A stretch of 64,000 nucleotides of DNA. Source: Shewanella intestini. Lineage in GTDB: Bacteria; Pseudomonadota; Gammaproteobacteria; Enterobacterales; Shewanellaceae. Below are positions 31,553-41,432 of the stretch, in pieces (position 1 is the first letter of the stretch; each line of letters starts with the position of its first letter). Location of the stretch: contig NZ_JAAIKR010000001.1 of the NCBI RefSeq assembly GCF_018221465.1, forward strand, positions 248,001 through 312,000, read 5' to 3'. A model generated the notes under the pieces. That model searched no databases, was not told where the DNA came from, and saw only the letters and a program-made list of their open reading frames with translations. Made by a program: the position numbers and the translations under genes.

Positions 31553-31718
31553 GTGCCAATGTTGTGTAGGGTGGCTGAGGCGAAATTGTAGCAAACAATA
31601 TAAGCCTAAGCTACTTCATCTAGAGGCTATTTATGGGGAATTTAGGCTTAGATCGCAATGGGCTACAACACTTATTCAGTGACGCGAAAACTGAATACGC
31701 TAATGACTATTAATGAGG

Positions 31719-33443
31719 TTATAGCTCACCACTGCGAATTTCTTTTTGTAAATGACTCCAACTGATCACTCCGACCACATTTTGAGTGCTACCTTGATAT
31801 ATATACACCTGTCCGGTGCGCTTGGGTGCTAATAATTCATAGGCTTCATCCAGGGTTTTATTGTCACTAAGCCCTTCTATTTTATGACGTGTTAAGGTGG
31901 TGTTTTGTTCAAAAGATTGCATTTCAAGACGCAACATTTCTATTTCGTCATCTGCGTTTTTAACCAAAACAGGGCGACCATCGGCGCGTTTTAACACCTC
32001 TAATAACAGCTCGTTGTCATCTTTTACAATCACAAAGCGGCTGTCCATTAAGGTGCGGACACCTTTTTTCTGTAATCCTTGATTCAAAGGCGGTACCTTG
32101 TAACCCAAGCCCATAATGTCAAGCTGTTTTAAAAACACCGATTGCGCTCGCAGTGCTTGATAGGCAATCAAGTAGGCCGGAATCGTCACAAACATGGCGG
32201 GTAGAATAATTGAGGCGTCATTGGTTAGCTCAAGCAGTGCAACTAATGCGGCCAAGGGCGCACTTAAACACACCCCCATCATTGCTGTCATACCAATAAC
32301 AGTATATAAACCGATAAAAGGCTCAACCTCAGGAAATAGGGTCATCATTATTAATGCCAAAATAGCACCTAAAACTGCCCCAATACCATATAGTGGGCCA
32401 ATCAGTCCGCCAGGAATACCTAAGCCTATCGCTGCAATAGTTGCGATGGTTTTTGCGCCAAGCAACATAATTAAAAACCACACGCTAGGGTTTTCACTAA
32501 TAGCTTCATGAATTGCTAAATCGCCAGAACCTAAGGCCTGAGGGATAAATAATCCAACTAGGGTTGTAATCATGCCGGCTAAAAGCAGGCGTTGATACAA
32601 TGGCCACTTTTGACTTTTGGCGGTGACTTTTAATAGTGAAAAATTAAAGGTGGCCGCGGCAACTCCTAATGCTACGCCGCCCAGTAATAAAATGGGGTAA
32701 TGGTCTAAAGGGATGTGGATGACATTAATTAAGTCATATTCGTGAACATTACCAAAGGCTAACTGGCTCGATAGCGCCCCACAAATAGCCGATAGCATAA
32801 TGGGAAAGAAGTAATGAATTTTGTATTCACGAACAATCACTTCAAATACAAATAATACTGCAGCTAACGGTGCGTTAAAGGTGGCAGCAATCCCTGCGGC
32901 AATCCCACTGGCACACATAATGCGTACACTGTTGTCAGGTAGTTGAAATTTTTCAGCTAGCACACTGGCAGTTACCGCGCCTAAATGAATTGCAGGGCCT
33001 TCTTTACCAACAGAGAAGTTCGAAATTAACGCGGCTAATGCTTGAAAGAATTGTCCCATAGCTGAAGGTAGTGGCACTTTACCATAATGTATTTTTACTC
33101 GATGTAACACATAGGCAATGCCCATTCGCCGATAACGTTTTGAGCCAATGCGATATAGCACCCAAATGGTTAATGCGCCCATGAAAGGTAAATAGGTACG
33201 CCAGCTAACTAATGCTTCGGTAAATTGAGTGGCTTGCGGGGCGGTGTATTGCGCAGCCCAATCCAATAACACCCTAAATAAAATAATAATGGCTGAAGCA
33301 AATACGGCAAACAATAACGCTAACGTACACAACTGGGCACTGATCTTCGCTTGAGAGAGTTTATCTCTAAATTCGTTACGTAGATATTTGCGTGTTGCAC
33401 GTTTGGCGTTAATAATAGCGGCTTTATTTATGATGTTTTGCAC
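31719..33443 (-). CDS. ClC-family chloride channel/transporter with CBS domains
   Basis: This 574-residue integral membrane ClC protein conducts or exchanges chloride. The transmembrane domain (about 30-430) has GKEGPAIHLGA, with the external gating Glu, then TFNAPLAAVLFVFEVI and GIPGGLIGP. Two C-terminal CBS-like repeats follow (about 455-574). The residue matching the internal proton-path Glu203 of E. coli ClcA is Val (FVFEVI for FIIEEM), as in animal ClC channels. The classical GSGIP selectivity motif is not obvious. It may therefore be a channel rather than a proton antiporter. Monocistronic, divergent from the next gene. Confidence 0.88.
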   Translation of the reverse strand: MQNIINKAAIINAKRATRKYLRNEFRDKLSQAKISAQLCTLALLFAVFASAIIILFRVLLDWAAQYTAPQATQFTEALVSWRTYLPFMGALTIWVLYRIGSKRYRRMGIAYVLHRVKIHYGKVPLPSAMGQFFQALAALISNFSVGKEGPAIHLGAVTASVLAEKFQLPDNSVRIMCASGIAAGIAATFNAPLAAVLFVFEVIVREYKIHYFFPIMLSAICGALSSQLAFGNVHEYDLINVIHIPLDHYPILLLGGVALGVAAATFNFSLLKVTAKSQKWPLYQRLLLAGMITTLVGLFIPQALGSGDLAIHEAISENPSVWFLIMLLGAKTIATIAAIGLGIPGGLIGPLYGIGAVLGAILALIMMTLFPEVEPFIGLYTVIGMTAMMGVCLSAPLAALVALLELTNDASIILPAMFVTIPAYLIAYQALRAQSVFLKQLDIMGLGYKVPPLNQGLQKKGVRTLMDSRFVIVKDDNELLLEVLKRADGRPVLVKNADDEIEMLRLEMQSFEQNTTLTRHKIEGLSDNKTLDEAYELLAPKRTGQVYIYQGSTQNVVGVISWSHLQKEIRSGEL

Positions 33444-33516
33444 AAGTTTGCTCGGTAGCGGGTTGGCTAAATGACATTAAAAATCAATTATAATTCTAAT
33501 AAAGGTTTGTTGCTTA

Positions 33517-34293
33517 ATGCTAAATTATCACCGTTGGTTACACCGACTGCAAGTATTTGAGCATAAAAGTCGTACATCTGGCTTTTATTTATTGAGTATG
33601 ATGTGTGTAGCATTTTTACTTGGTATCAGCGTTTACAATATCGTGTTGTCTTATGCGCCTAAGCAAGCGCCGGTTGTTGATAAACAAAAAGTGGCGCTTG
33701 AAGATGAATTACGCAAGGTATCGCGTGATCTAGCTACACTAAGATTGACGTTAAAAATTGAACAAGAAGCCAACGTTGCAATGCGAGGCATCTTTAACAA
33801 GCAGCTTGATGAACGCCAGCAACTTGAAACTGAGTTGGCTTTTTATCGTAGCTTAATGGTACCAGACGCCACTGTAGAAGGTATTGGTATCCACACGTTG
33901 GAGTTGTCACACGGCATGTTGGCGCAGCAATATCAATTGCGGCTAATTTTGACTCAATTGCAAAAACGAAAAACATTATCAAAAGCGCAGGCTGAGATTA
34001 ACCTCATTGGAGTGAAAGAGGGTGAAGCACAAACCATTGCATTGACCGATTTAACAGACAATGACTTAATGTTTAACTTTACCTATTTTCAAATTGCAGA
34101 TGCTGAATTCACCGTCCCTGATGGATTTAACTTACAGCGCATTGAAGTTAAAGTGCAGGTTAAATCACGTCAAGGTGTGAAAGGTGGACAAACCGTCGAG
34201 CTTTTCCATGTTCCTGAGCTTTTACAAGGTGAAAAAGAACTGCGGGTAATACTTGAACAAAATAGTCAGGTAATAGATAATTCCGACAGCTAA
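33517..34293 (+). CDS. DUF6776 family membrane-anchored coiled-coil protein
   Basis: This 258-residue protein of unknown function matches DUF6776. A short cytoplasmic N-terminus is followed by one membrane segment (about 23-45). A charged coiled coil follows (about 55-115), then a beta-rich C-terminal periplasmic domain (about 118-245). The layout resembles small cell-envelope anchor proteins. It lies 19 bases before erpA on the same strand and is probably co-transcribed with it. Confidence 0.82.
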   Translation: MLNYHRWLHRLQVFEHKSRTSGFYLLSMMCVAFLLGISVYNIVLSYAPKQAPVVDKQKVALEDELRKVSRDLATLRLTLKIEQEANVAMRGIFNKQLDERQQLETELAFYRSLMVPDATVEGIGIHTLELSHGMLAQQYQLRLILTQLQKRKTLSKAQAEINLIGVKEGEAQTIALTDLTDNDLMFNFTYFQIADAEFTVPDGFNLQRIEVKVQVKSRQGVKGGQTVELFHVPELLQGEKELRVILEQNSQVIDNSDS

Positions 34294-34312
34294 CAGAAGT
34301 ATAGAGGTAACA

Positions 34313-34663
34313 ATGACTGAACAAACTGATGCAGCAATGCCAATTCAATTTACCGATGCTGCGGCGATCAAGGTCAAAGGCTTGTTGGAAGAAGAACAAA
34401 ATCCTGAGCTAAAATTACGTGTTTATGTCACCGGTGGTGGTTGTTCTGGTTTTCAGTATGGATTTACTTTCGATGAAAAAGTGAATGAAGGTGACTTGAC
34501 CATTGAAAAGCAAGGGGTGCAATTAGTGGTCGACCCAATGAGTTTACAATATCTTGTTGGTGGCGAAGTTGACTACACTTCAGGGCTTGAAGGTTCTCGT
34601 TTTTTCGTTAAAAACCCAAATGCAACAACTACATGTGGTTGTGGTGCTAGCTTCTCGGTTTAA
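34313..34663 (+). CDS. erpA: iron-sulfur cluster insertion protein ErpA
   Basis: ErpA is an A-type carrier that delivers [4Fe-4S] clusters to client enzymes such as IspG. The 116-residue protein has all three cluster cysteines: C44 in [11 protein letters not shown], and C108 and C110 in [10 protein letters not shown] strong GAGGT ribosome binding site precedes the ATG. It is followed by a terminator. Length and motifs are typical, and ErpA rather than IscA is indicated by the N-terminus ([17 protein letters not shown]). Confidence 0.96.
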   Translation: MTEQTDAAMPIQFTDAAAIKVKGLLEEEQNPELKLRVYVTGGGCSGFQYGFTFDEKVNEGDLTIEKQGVQLVVDPMSLQYLVGGEVDYTSGLEGSRFFVKNPNATTTCGCGASFSV

Positions 34664-34687
34664 CTGTTAAGGTAAACTTAGTTGCAC

Positions 34688-34716
34688 AAAAAAAGCCGTC
34701 TTAGACGGCTTTTTTA
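34688..34716 (+). terminator. rho-independent terminator after erpA
   Basis: The stem AAAAGCCGTCT/AGACGGCTTTT is flanked by A and T runs. It can also serve the convergent gene on the minus strand. Confidence 0.88.
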
Positions 34717-34761
34717 TTATTAGCTTTTAGTGATAGCAAAACAAAAGTGTTGATTACTGGC

Positions 34762-35262
34762 CTAATTAATCAGGTTCATATTCACTTTTCGGACAAAACA
34801 CCGTTTTACCCTTGGACTAAACCCTACCCATAACTGCCACAAACCTAAAGCGATAAGCACTGTGTATATCACCCAGTCGGCAACTTCTACATAGTATTTA
34901 CCCACTTGGAATAATGTCGGTCCTGCAACTAAATTGTCAGGGTCGTACATGATGACAGGTAGCGCACAATATAAAAGCAATTGCACCACTGCATATGCGC
35001 GCAGCAAATAAAGTGCTGCTTTTTGACGACCAAAAACCGCCACAACCATCATCAAAGTTAACACACAAAATAATGCCGATTCTTTATTTACCGCATCGGT
35101 AATTAACCCACTGACTGACGCCAATATATAAACCAACATTAAGATAATCAGTCGTTTGGGAAAAGATGCTAATTTAACTTCAGGGGGTTGGTCGTGGTGT
35201 TCAGTATCCACGATATTATTTGTGTCGACTGCAGCCGTTTGTGTTGGCGTATGTTGGGTCAT
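34762..35262 (-). CDS. hypothetical membrane protein, four segments
   Basis: I do not recognise a named family with certainty; it recalls DUF2569-like small membrane proteins. It has 166 residues. A polar Thr-rich N-terminus (about 1-32) is followed by four hydrophobic segments (about 37-55, 63-78, 86-103, 128-146) and a short basic tail. It starts 20 bases after the DUF2750 gene stops, on the same strand, so the two form a small operon. No function can be assigned. Confidence 0.75.
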   Translation of the reverse strand: MTQHTPTQTAAVDTNNIVDTEHHDQPPEVKLASFPKRLIILMLVYILASVSGLITDAVNKESALFCVLTLMMVVAVFGRQKAALYLLRAYAVVQLLLYCALPVIMYDPDNLVAGPTLFQVGKYYVEVADWVIYTVLIALGLWQLWVGFSPRVKRCFVRKVNMNLIN

Positions 35263-35282
35263 TGCTTATCCCATATAGGTTA

Positions 35283-35669
35283 TTAGTGATTAATTTTAGC
35301 GCGAGGAGTAAGGCGTTGATCCACTTCATAAGGTGGCAATACTACGCCTAAATCGTCTTGGACTGGGAATACGGCAATGAATAAATCATCTTCTTCCATA
35401 CCACTTACCCAACGACTTTGAAACTCATCGAGTGGGATCATTAATGCTTCACACTCTTTCCATTCGTCAACAGCCCATAAGTTAGCCGTTTCTTCATCTG
35501 GCCACATCGGAATACAATCTTCTTCTTCAGTCGTTAGCATCACGCAGCCGTCTTGGTCTTGTAAGCTCCAAATTTGCTTGGTCGCTTTCACTTGTTCAAC
35601 CAGATAGTCGTAACGAGCTTCTGGTGTCAGGTTAAGTAATTCTGAAACAGGTTTAGTTTTAGCGGTCAT
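35283..35669 (-). CDS. DUF2750 family protein
   Basis: This is a 128-residue acidic soluble protein of the DUF2750 family, whose function is unknown. Typical parts are an N-terminal helix (RYDYLVEQVKATKQIWSLQDQDG) and the centre IPMWPDEETANLWAVDEWKE (about 54-73). The C-terminus FIAVFPVQDDLGVVLPPYEVDQ is also typical. It lies between anmK and the four-segment membrane protein on the same strand. Confidence 0.88.
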   Translation of the reverse strand: MTAKTKPVSELLNLTPEARYDYLVEQVKATKQIWSLQDQDGCVMLTTEEEDCIPMWPDEETANLWAVDEWKECEALMIPLDEFQSRWVSGMEEDDLFIAVFPVQDDLGVVLPPYEVDQRLTPRAKINH

Positions 35670-35774
35670 AATTTTCTCTTTTGCTTGCTTATTGCCAGCC
35701 TAATCGATGTGTGTAAAAAGGACGTATGGATGAAAACGTTGTGGCGGTGATCATACCATTGTATTGGGTGAAGG

Positions 35775-36887
35775 TTAATCTGCAACAAACAACCCACCTA
35801 AAATAGCTGCGCGGCTAGCGCCAGTTACCGCAGGTAAATTGCCGGGTAAACGATGCACAAAACGCATGGCTAACCAAGCAAATGCAATACCTTCTACCCA
35901 TTGGGGGTCTATGCCAGCACTGGCGGTTGTGGTTAATGTGTGATGCGCTAAGATTTCAGCTAAACGTGCCATTAATGTGCTATTGCGTGCCCCCCCACCG
36001 CAAACCAGGATTTCTCCGTTGGTGGTTAAGCGGCGGATGTCGTTAGCAATGGAGTAACAGGTAAAATCTAACAGCGTAGCTTGAATATCTTCTGGGGCAA
36101 TGGCAGTAAAGTTAGCCAGTTGTTGGGCTAACCATTTGCGATTAAATAACTCTCGACCAGTGCTTTTAGGGTAACTCATTGCAAAATAAGAGTGTGATAA
36201 CAGCTGTGATAATAAGGCTTTATTGACGGTACCCGATGCTGCCCATTGGCCATTGTTATCATAGGCTTGTTGGCGCTCTTGTTGAATAAAGGTATCCATT
36301 AAGGTGTTACCTGGACCGGTATCAAAACCAATTACCTGTTCAGCGTTGGCGCTTAAATAAGTAATATTGGCAATGCCGCCAATATTTAAAATGACTCTGT
36401 CGATATCTGGCTTGGTAAATACTTGCTGATGAAATGCCGGCACAAGTGGTGCACCTTGGCCACCTAGGGCAATATCTTTACTGCGAAAATCAGCAATAAC
36501 ATTAATGCCGGTTTCGGCGGCAATGGTGTTGGGGTCGCCAATTTGCAATGTAAAACTTGGGTCTAAGTCTGGCATATGGCGCACCGTTTGCCCGTGTGAA
36601 CCAATAGCAGTAATTTGCTCAGGGGTTAATTTGGCTTTAATAAGCAGTTGGTTTACCGCGCGAGCAAACAGTTTGCCTACGTGACGGTCAAGCTGACCAA
36701 GGGGATTTATTTCGTTATTACTTGGTGCACACAAGCGTTGTAAGCCAGATAAAATATGCGCGGGAATAGGCTCTGTATATGCACACTCAAAAACCGGAGA
36801 TCCGCTCGCAAAATTAACTAATACCGCGTCAACACCATCCATGCTAGTACCAGACATGAGGCCAATATAATAGTCAGGTTTCAACAT
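35775..36887 (-). CDS. anmK: anhydro-N-acetylmuramic acid kinase
   Basis: AnmK phosphorylates and opens 1,6-anhydro-MurNAc to MurNAc-6-phosphate in peptidoglycan recycling. The 370-residue protein starts with [18 protein letters not shown], the ATP-binding signature. It contains [22 protein letters not shown] and [12 protein letters not shown], and the late CGGGARN. Length is normal. It lies 27 bases after the M23 endopeptidase gene on the same strand, a sensible pairing of cell-wall cutting and recycling. Confidence 0.97.
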   Translation of the reverse strand: MLKPDYYIGLMSGTSMDGVDAVLVNFASGSPVFECAYTEPIPAHILSGLQRLCAPSNNEINPLGQLDRHVGKLFARAVNQLLIKAKLTPEQITAIGSHGQTVRHMPDLDPSFTLQIGDPNTIAAETGINVIADFRSKDIALGGQGAPLVPAFHQQVFTKPDIDRVILNIGGIANITYLSANAEQVIGFDTGPGNTLMDTFIQQERQQAYDNNGQWAASGTVNKALLSQLLSHSYFAMSYPKSTGRELFNRKWLAQQLANFTAIAPEDIQATLLDFTCYSIANDIRRLTTNGEILVCGGGARNSTLMARLAEILAHHTLTTTASAGIDPQWVEGIAFAWLAMRFVHRLPGNLPAVTGASRAAILGGLFVAD

Positions 36888-36914
36888 GTTTAATTCTACT
36901 TTAAATTATGTGGA

Positions 36915-38378
36915 TTAAAGCTCGCTAACATCATCGTCAGTGTCACTGGGTTGTGCTGCAAGCTGTTGTTGCTGTTGCGTTTGTAATTGCGCCATCAATT
37001 GGGTACTTAATAAAGTGAAGTTGGCTTTTTCAGCACTGGCAATCGCTTGTGATTTCGGTAATTTAACGGTTCTAGGGTTGCGGTGAACCCCGTTAACGAT
37101 AAATTCATAATGTAAATGCGCGCCAGTGACGCGACCAGTGCGGCCCAGCGTTCCAATAATTTGCCCTTGCTTAACCGATTGACCTTGTTTGACGTTACGT
37201 TTGTTTAAGTGCAAATACTTGGTGGTGTAAGTGTCATTATGTTTAATAAAGACATAATTACCATTGTATTGATTGTAGCTTGATTTAATCACTCGTCCGT
37301 TACCAGCGGCCTTAATTGGCGTGCCGACTGCGGCAACATAATCAACGCCGCGGTGGGCTCTTACTTGTCCTGTCACTGGATGTAAACGCTTAGGGTTAAA
37401 GTTAGAACTGACATATTTAAAATCAACGGGTGAGCGCAAAAAGGCTTTACGCATACTGCGACCACTTTCTGAATAGTATTCACCATCGGTATAACGTATA
37501 GCCGTATAACGGTCACCTTGGTTATAAAATTCCGCGGCTAAAATATTGCCGTCGCGCATAAACTGGCCGTCGGCATATTGCTGCTCAAAGATTAACGCAA
37601 AACGATCACCTTTACGGATATCTAACGCAAAATCGACATCCCAACCAAAAATGTTGGCCAATTGCATAATATGGTTAGCCGACAATCCTGCACTGGCAGC
37701 AGCGTTCCAAAAGTTACTGCTTATATTGGCTTGCGTAAATGCGTGGCGCACTTCGAGCTGTTTTTTAGTGATGTTTTCTTGATATTTACCGTCAGATTTT
37801 TGAATCGTTAGTGTAGATATTTTATCCATTTGGTAACTTAACTCAATAAACTGATCATCGTGAGTTTTGGTGATTTCAATTTCTTCGCCAGGCATAATTT
37901 TAAGTAAGTTCTTTTTTGCCAGCGGTAACTGAGTGATGTCATAAACATCTTTTGGTGTTAAACCTGCGCGTTTAAATAAGCCGCCTAAGGTATCGCCTTT
38001 TACCACTTGGTAGAATTTGGTTTTATGATTACTGACGACCGGTTCAACGGTTTGATTGATTAATGGTTGTTGGGCAATTTCAGATACAGTGGGATGAGTA
38101 TTATTTGCCGCTGATAATGTGCTATCAGTTTGGTCTGAAACACTATTTTGTTGTGATGCTTGAGACGGCGGTGTGGGCCTACGTTGTGATAAAGGCACTT
38201 GGAATTGTGCATTAGATTCAGATAATGACGTCGGCGCGTTTATTTTACCTGTCTGTCTTGATGCTTGTGCGTCTTCAGAGGGCAACATCAAAATAATGAG
38301 GCTAAAAACGGCAAGGAAAGTGAGTGCTAGTTGGTGCGCTTTTGGCAGCAATTTAAATAAAGTGATTAGCTTTGCCAT
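36915..38378 (-). CDS. mepM: MepM-like M23 murein endopeptidase
   Basis: This enzyme probably cuts D-Ala-mDAP crosslinks to allow wall growth. From the ATG at 38378 it has 487 residues starting MAKLITLFKLLPKAHQ; an upstream start adds five residues. It has one N-terminal membrane anchor (about 14-32) and a disordered Ser/Gln/Pro linker. An OapA/LysM-like domain follows (about 125-175, VVKGDTLGGLFKRAGL), then the M23 domain. The M23 zinc ligands are visible as HRGVDY (about 342-347) and HLHY (about 420-423). The C-terminus is Gln-rich. Zinc and catalytic residues look intact. It is divergent from tyrS. Confidence 0.92.
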   Translation of the reverse strand: MAKLITLFKLLPKAHQLALTFLAVFSLIILMLPSEDAQASRQTGKINAPTSLSESNAQFQVPLSQRRPTPPSQASQQNSVSDQTDSTLSAANNTHPTVSEIAQQPLINQTVEPVVSNHKTKFYQVVKGDTLGGLFKRAGLTPKDVYDITQLPLAKKNLLKIMPGEEIEITKTHDDQFIELSYQMDKISTLTIQKSDGKYQENITKKQLEVRHAFTQANISSNFWNAAASAGLSANHIMQLANIFGWDVDFALDIRKGDRFALIFEQQYADGQFMRDGNILAAEFYNQGDRYTAIRYTDGEYYSESGRSMRKAFLRSPVDFKYVSSNFNPKRLHPVTGQVRAHRGVDYVAAVGTPIKAAGNGRVIKSSYNQYNGNYVFIKHNDTYTTKYLHLNKRNVKQGQSVKQGQIIGTLGRTGRVTGAHLHYEFIVNGVHRNPRTVKLPKSQAIASAEKANFTLLSTQLMAQLQTQQQQQLAAQPSDTDDDVSEL

Positions 38379-38504
38379 TGACTCAAGTACCAATTCTCTT
38401 TTTTAGTTATGATCTCCTCAGTGTACACTCTTTCAATTGCTGTGGCTAACAAGTAACATAGACCTCTTTATTTTTTAGTATAGGCTCTGGGAGTTGCAGC
38501 GCAG

Positions 38505-39704
38505 ATGGCTGAGTTAGATCAAGTATTGGCAGAGATTAAACGTGGTACAGATGAAATATTACTGGAAGCGGATCTGGTTGAGAAATTAAAAGAAGGGCGT
38601 CCACTGCGCATTAAGTTAGGTGCAGACCCGACCGCGCCAGATATTCACCTTGGCCATACGGTTATTTTGAATAAATTACGCGCTTTTCAAAAGTTAGGCC
38701 ATGAAGTTATTTTCCTTATTGGTGACTTCACGGGTATGGTCGGCGATCCAAGTGGTAAAAATACTACGCGCCCACCGTTAACCCGCGAAGATGTTTTAGC
38801 AAATGCTGAGACCTATAAAGAACAAGTTTATAAAATTCTTGATCCCGCAAAAACTCGCATTGAGTTCAACTCTAGCTGGTTAGAAAGCTTAGGTGCTGCG
38901 GGCATGATCCGTCTTGCATCAAAACAAACGGTTGCGCGCATGATGGAACGTGATGACTTTAAAAAGCGTTATGGTTCAGGCACACCTATTGCCATTCATG
39001 AATTCATGTACCCATTACTTCAAGGCTATGATTCAGTTGCGTTAAACGCCGATGTTGAATTAGGCGGAACTGACCAAAAGTTCAATTTATTGATGGGCCG
39101 TGAATTGCAAAAAGCAGAAGGTCAAAAACCGCAAACCGTGATCACCATGCCACTACTAGTGGGGTTAGATGGTGTGAAGAAAATGTCTAAGTCGGCGCAC
39201 AACTACATTGGTGTGAGTGAGCCTGCAAATGACATGTTTGGTAAGATCATGTCGATTTCTGATGATCTTATGTGGAGTTACTTTGAACTATTGTCATTCC
39301 GTCCATTAGAAGAAATTGCACAGTTTAAAGCTGATGTGGCTAACGGTACTAACCCGCGTGATGTAAAAATTGCTTTGGCAAAAGAAATCATTGCCCGCTT
39401 CCATGACGAAGCACAAGCACAAGGCGCACATGACGAGTTTATTAACCGCTTCCAAAAAGGCGCATTGCCAGAAGACCTTCAAGAACTGACCTTAACAGCC
39501 TCTGAAGATGGGTTAGCAATTGCTAACTTACTTAAAGATGCTGGTTTAGTTGGCTCGACCTCTGATGGTATGCGAATGATTAAGCAAGGCGCTGTAAAAA
39601 TTGACGGTGAAAAAGCAACGGATACCCGTCAACGCTTTGAAGCTGGCTTTAGCGCGGTATTCCAAGTTGGGAAACGCAAATTTGCTAAAGTGACCCTAAG
39701 CTAA
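38505..39704 (+). CDS. tyrS: tyrosyl-tRNA synthetase
   Basis: TyrS charges tRNA-Tyr. The 399-residue class I enzyme is of the longer TyrZ-like type. HLGH is at 48-51 and KKMSKS at about 230, with the tyrosine-pocket GGTDQKFN (about 190). A C-terminal S4 RNA-binding domain follows (about 340-399, [19 protein letters not shown]). Length and motifs are complete. It is followed by a terminator. No T-box or other leader is seen in the short upstream gap. Confidence 0.97.
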   Translation: MAELDQVLAEIKRGTDEILLEADLVEKLKEGRPLRIKLGADPTAPDIHLGHTVILNKLRAFQKLGHEVIFLIGDFTGMVGDPSGKNTTRPPLTREDVLANAETYKEQVYKILDPAKTRIEFNSSWLESLGAAGMIRLASKQTVARMMERDDFKKRYGSGTPIAIHEFMYPLLQGYDSVALNADVELGGTDQKFNLLMGRELQKAEGQKPQTVITMPLLVGLDGVKKMSKSAHNYIGVSEPANDMFGKIMSISDDLMWSYFELLSFRPLEEIAQFKADVANGTNPRDVKIALAKEIIARFHDEAQAQGAHDEFINRFQKGALPEDLQELTLTASEDGLAIANLLKDAGLVGSTSDGMRMIKQGAVKIDGEKATDTRQRFEAGFSAVFQVGKRKFAKVTLS

Positions 39705-39766
39705 CATCGTCATAGTATTGATGACTGCTTCAGATTTGATTTAACTGATGCAGTAATATTACGATT

Positions 39767-39797
39767 AAAAAAACCAGTCAATTGACTGGTTTTTTTG
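39767..39797. terminator. terminator between tyrS and the NTF2-like gene
   Basis: The perfect hairpin AACCAGTCAATTGACTGGTT is flanked by A and T runs and can act in both directions between convergent genes. Confidence 0.88.
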
Positions 39798-39863
39798 TGA
39801 GTGCTGCAAATACGTTTAAAGACCATCGTTACAGTAATAAAGGTGCTTACTTTGAAAAGTTAA

Positions 39864-40340
39864 TTACTGTGAGGCAAGTTGATCTGACATGGTTTGATAA
39901 TCCATTAAATCGATATGCTCAACAATACGTTTTTTATCCATATCAAATTTCAATGTCGTGACACCAGGCACTGCAATATCAATCACTTTCCCGGGTTTAC
40001 CGTATTGCTCACCTGGGCCGCGTAACCGGTATGAGCCAATTAACACCACTAAAGAACCATTATTAAACATGTGGTCAACGTCAAATCGGTATTCTAAAAC
40101 GCCGCTATGAGCTCGGGTAAAAAACGCTAAAATGTGGCGAGCACCTTTGTATTTTACATTGGCTGTTTTGTCATAAAACAAGCTGTCACGAGAATAAAAT
40201 GTACGTAAAATTTTATAATCTTGATGGGTAAGCGCATGAATGTATTGCATGGCATATTGCTGCGCTACCGGCATGTCACCAAAATTGTTGGCTTTGACTG
40301 GAATAGATAAAAATAAAACAAGCAAACAAAGTAAACGCAC
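39864..40340 (-). CDS. exported NTF2/SnoaL-like protein
   Basis: This 158-residue protein has a signal peptide (MRLLCLLVLFLSIPVKA) and a cone-like NTF2/SnoaL fold (about 25-150). The pattern includes YIHALTHQDYKILRTFYSRDS, later FDVDHMFNNGSLVVLIGSYRLRG and C-terminal LKFDMDKKRIVEHIDLMDY. Such domains bind small ligands or are enzymes; nothing here fixes the function. It is last in the leftward group mtnN, CobD-like, DUF2721, TRIC-like and this gene, four bases after the TRIC-like stop. Confidence 0.75.
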   Translation of the reverse strand: MRLLCLLVLFLSIPVKANNFGDMPVAQQYAMQYIHALTHQDYKILRTFYSRDSLFYDKTANVKYKGARHILAFFTRAHSGVLEYRFDVDHMFNNGSLVVLIGSYRLRGPGEQYGKPGKVIDIAVPGVTTLKFDMDKKRIVEHIDLMDYQTMSDQLASQ

Positions 40341-40344
40341 AATA

Positions 40345-40965
40345 TTATCTCTTGGTTTTTAAATCGAAAGCGGGTAAAGACAGTTGCCAACGAATTGCAC
40401 TGAGTCGAATGATTAACGTGCTTAGCATGGCTAATAGCATTGCCGTGATAGATTCAATGCCCGTGTGTAAACATAGGGTAAAGCAAATGCCACCGACAAT
40501 AGATGCCGTTGCGTAAACTTCGGTTCTTAAAATCATTGGTACTTGGCGGCAAAGTAAGTCTCGAATAATGCCCCCTCCGACTCCCGTGATCAATCCCATA
40601 ATAACTGCAGACATGCCTGATAATCCAAGAGATAGAGCTTTTTCTGCACCAATCACAGTGAACAGAGCCAGACCAAAGGCATCTGCTGTGGGTAATACAA
40701 GGTTAGACAAACGATAAGGCTTGCGGATAAAAATCAAACACGCTAACACGGTGATTAATGTCACCGTCACATAATTAGGATCGGTTATCCAAAATACCGG
40801 TGTAGCACCGGTAATGGCGTCGCGTATTGTACCGCCACCGACCGCGGTGACTGCGGCAAGGACAATTACCCCAAAAGGGTCCATTCTATGTTTCCCTGCA
40901 GCTAAAGCGCCTGAAAGCGCAAAAACCGCCGTGCCGCACAAATCAAAAAAGTAAATCCAATCCAT
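40345..40965 (-). CDS. TRIC/UPF0126 family cation channel protein
   Basis: This 206-residue membrane protein of the UPF0126 (YicG) family is related to trimeric intracellular cation channels. Two internal repeats each carry a glycine-rich kink: AVGGGTIRDAITG (about 41-53) and GVGGGIIRDLLCR (about 127-139). Seven hydrophobic segments are visible. In bacteria these conduct K+ and similar ions. Its start overlaps the stop of the DUF2721 gene by one base, so translation is coupled. Confidence 0.92.
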   Translation of the reverse strand: MDWIYFFDLCGTAVFALSGALAAGKHRMDPFGVIVLAAVTAVGGGTIRDAITGATPVFWITDPNYVTVTLITVLACLIFIRKPYRLSNLVLPTADAFGLALFTVIGAEKALSLGLSGMSAVIMGLITGVGGGIIRDLLCRQVPMILRTEVYATASIVGGICFTLCLHTGIESITAMLLAMLSTLIIRLSAIRWQLSLPAFDLKTKR

Positions 40966-41396
40966 TATTTGCTCATTTCTTTAAGATGAATATTTAATGC
41001 ATCAACCGAAATATGGATTTCAATCACCGATAAAATCAGTGAATACAATAGAAATAACAAGCTAAAACCAAATACTAATGAACCGGTTTTATTAAAGCCG
41101 ATATAAATAAAAATCATGCACACGACACATAATGCAAAACTGGTCACGCCAGCTTCTTGCATGCGTTTAATGATGGTAATTCGTCGACTTAAGTTTTTTA
41201 GCTGATCGCTATGCAGTGGCGTTTTATCTTGGCTCAACTTACGAATAAGTGCCGCTAAGGAGAAAAACCGATTGGTATAAGCTAATAACAGCAATGATAT
41301 AGCCGGAAATAATAATGCGGGAGTCGTTAACGACACATGAATATTATCGAACAAAAGAATACCTTTTAACACTAATTGAATAAGCAAAACCAACAA
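40965..41396 (-). CDS. DUF2721 family membrane protein
   Basis: This 143-residue membrane protein has hydrophobic segments at about 1-17, 25-42, 82-100 and 108-126. Between them is a conserved-looking cytoplasmic loop (NRFFSLAALIRKL ... RRITIIKRMQEAGVTSF), typical of DUF2721. Function is unknown. It is co-translated with the TRIC-like gene and lies 36 bases after the CobD-like gene. Confidence 0.8.
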   Translation of the reverse strand: MLVLLIQLVLKGILLFDNIHVSLTTPALLFPAISLLLLAYTNRFFSLAALIRKLSQDKTPLHSDQLKNLSRRITIIKRMQEAGVTSFALCVVCMIFIYIGFNKTGSLVFGFSLLFLLYSLILSVIEIHISVDALNIHLKEMSK

Positions 41397-41432
41397 AAAT
41401 AGGGCGCAGATAATACCCTGTTTTTAACAAAA

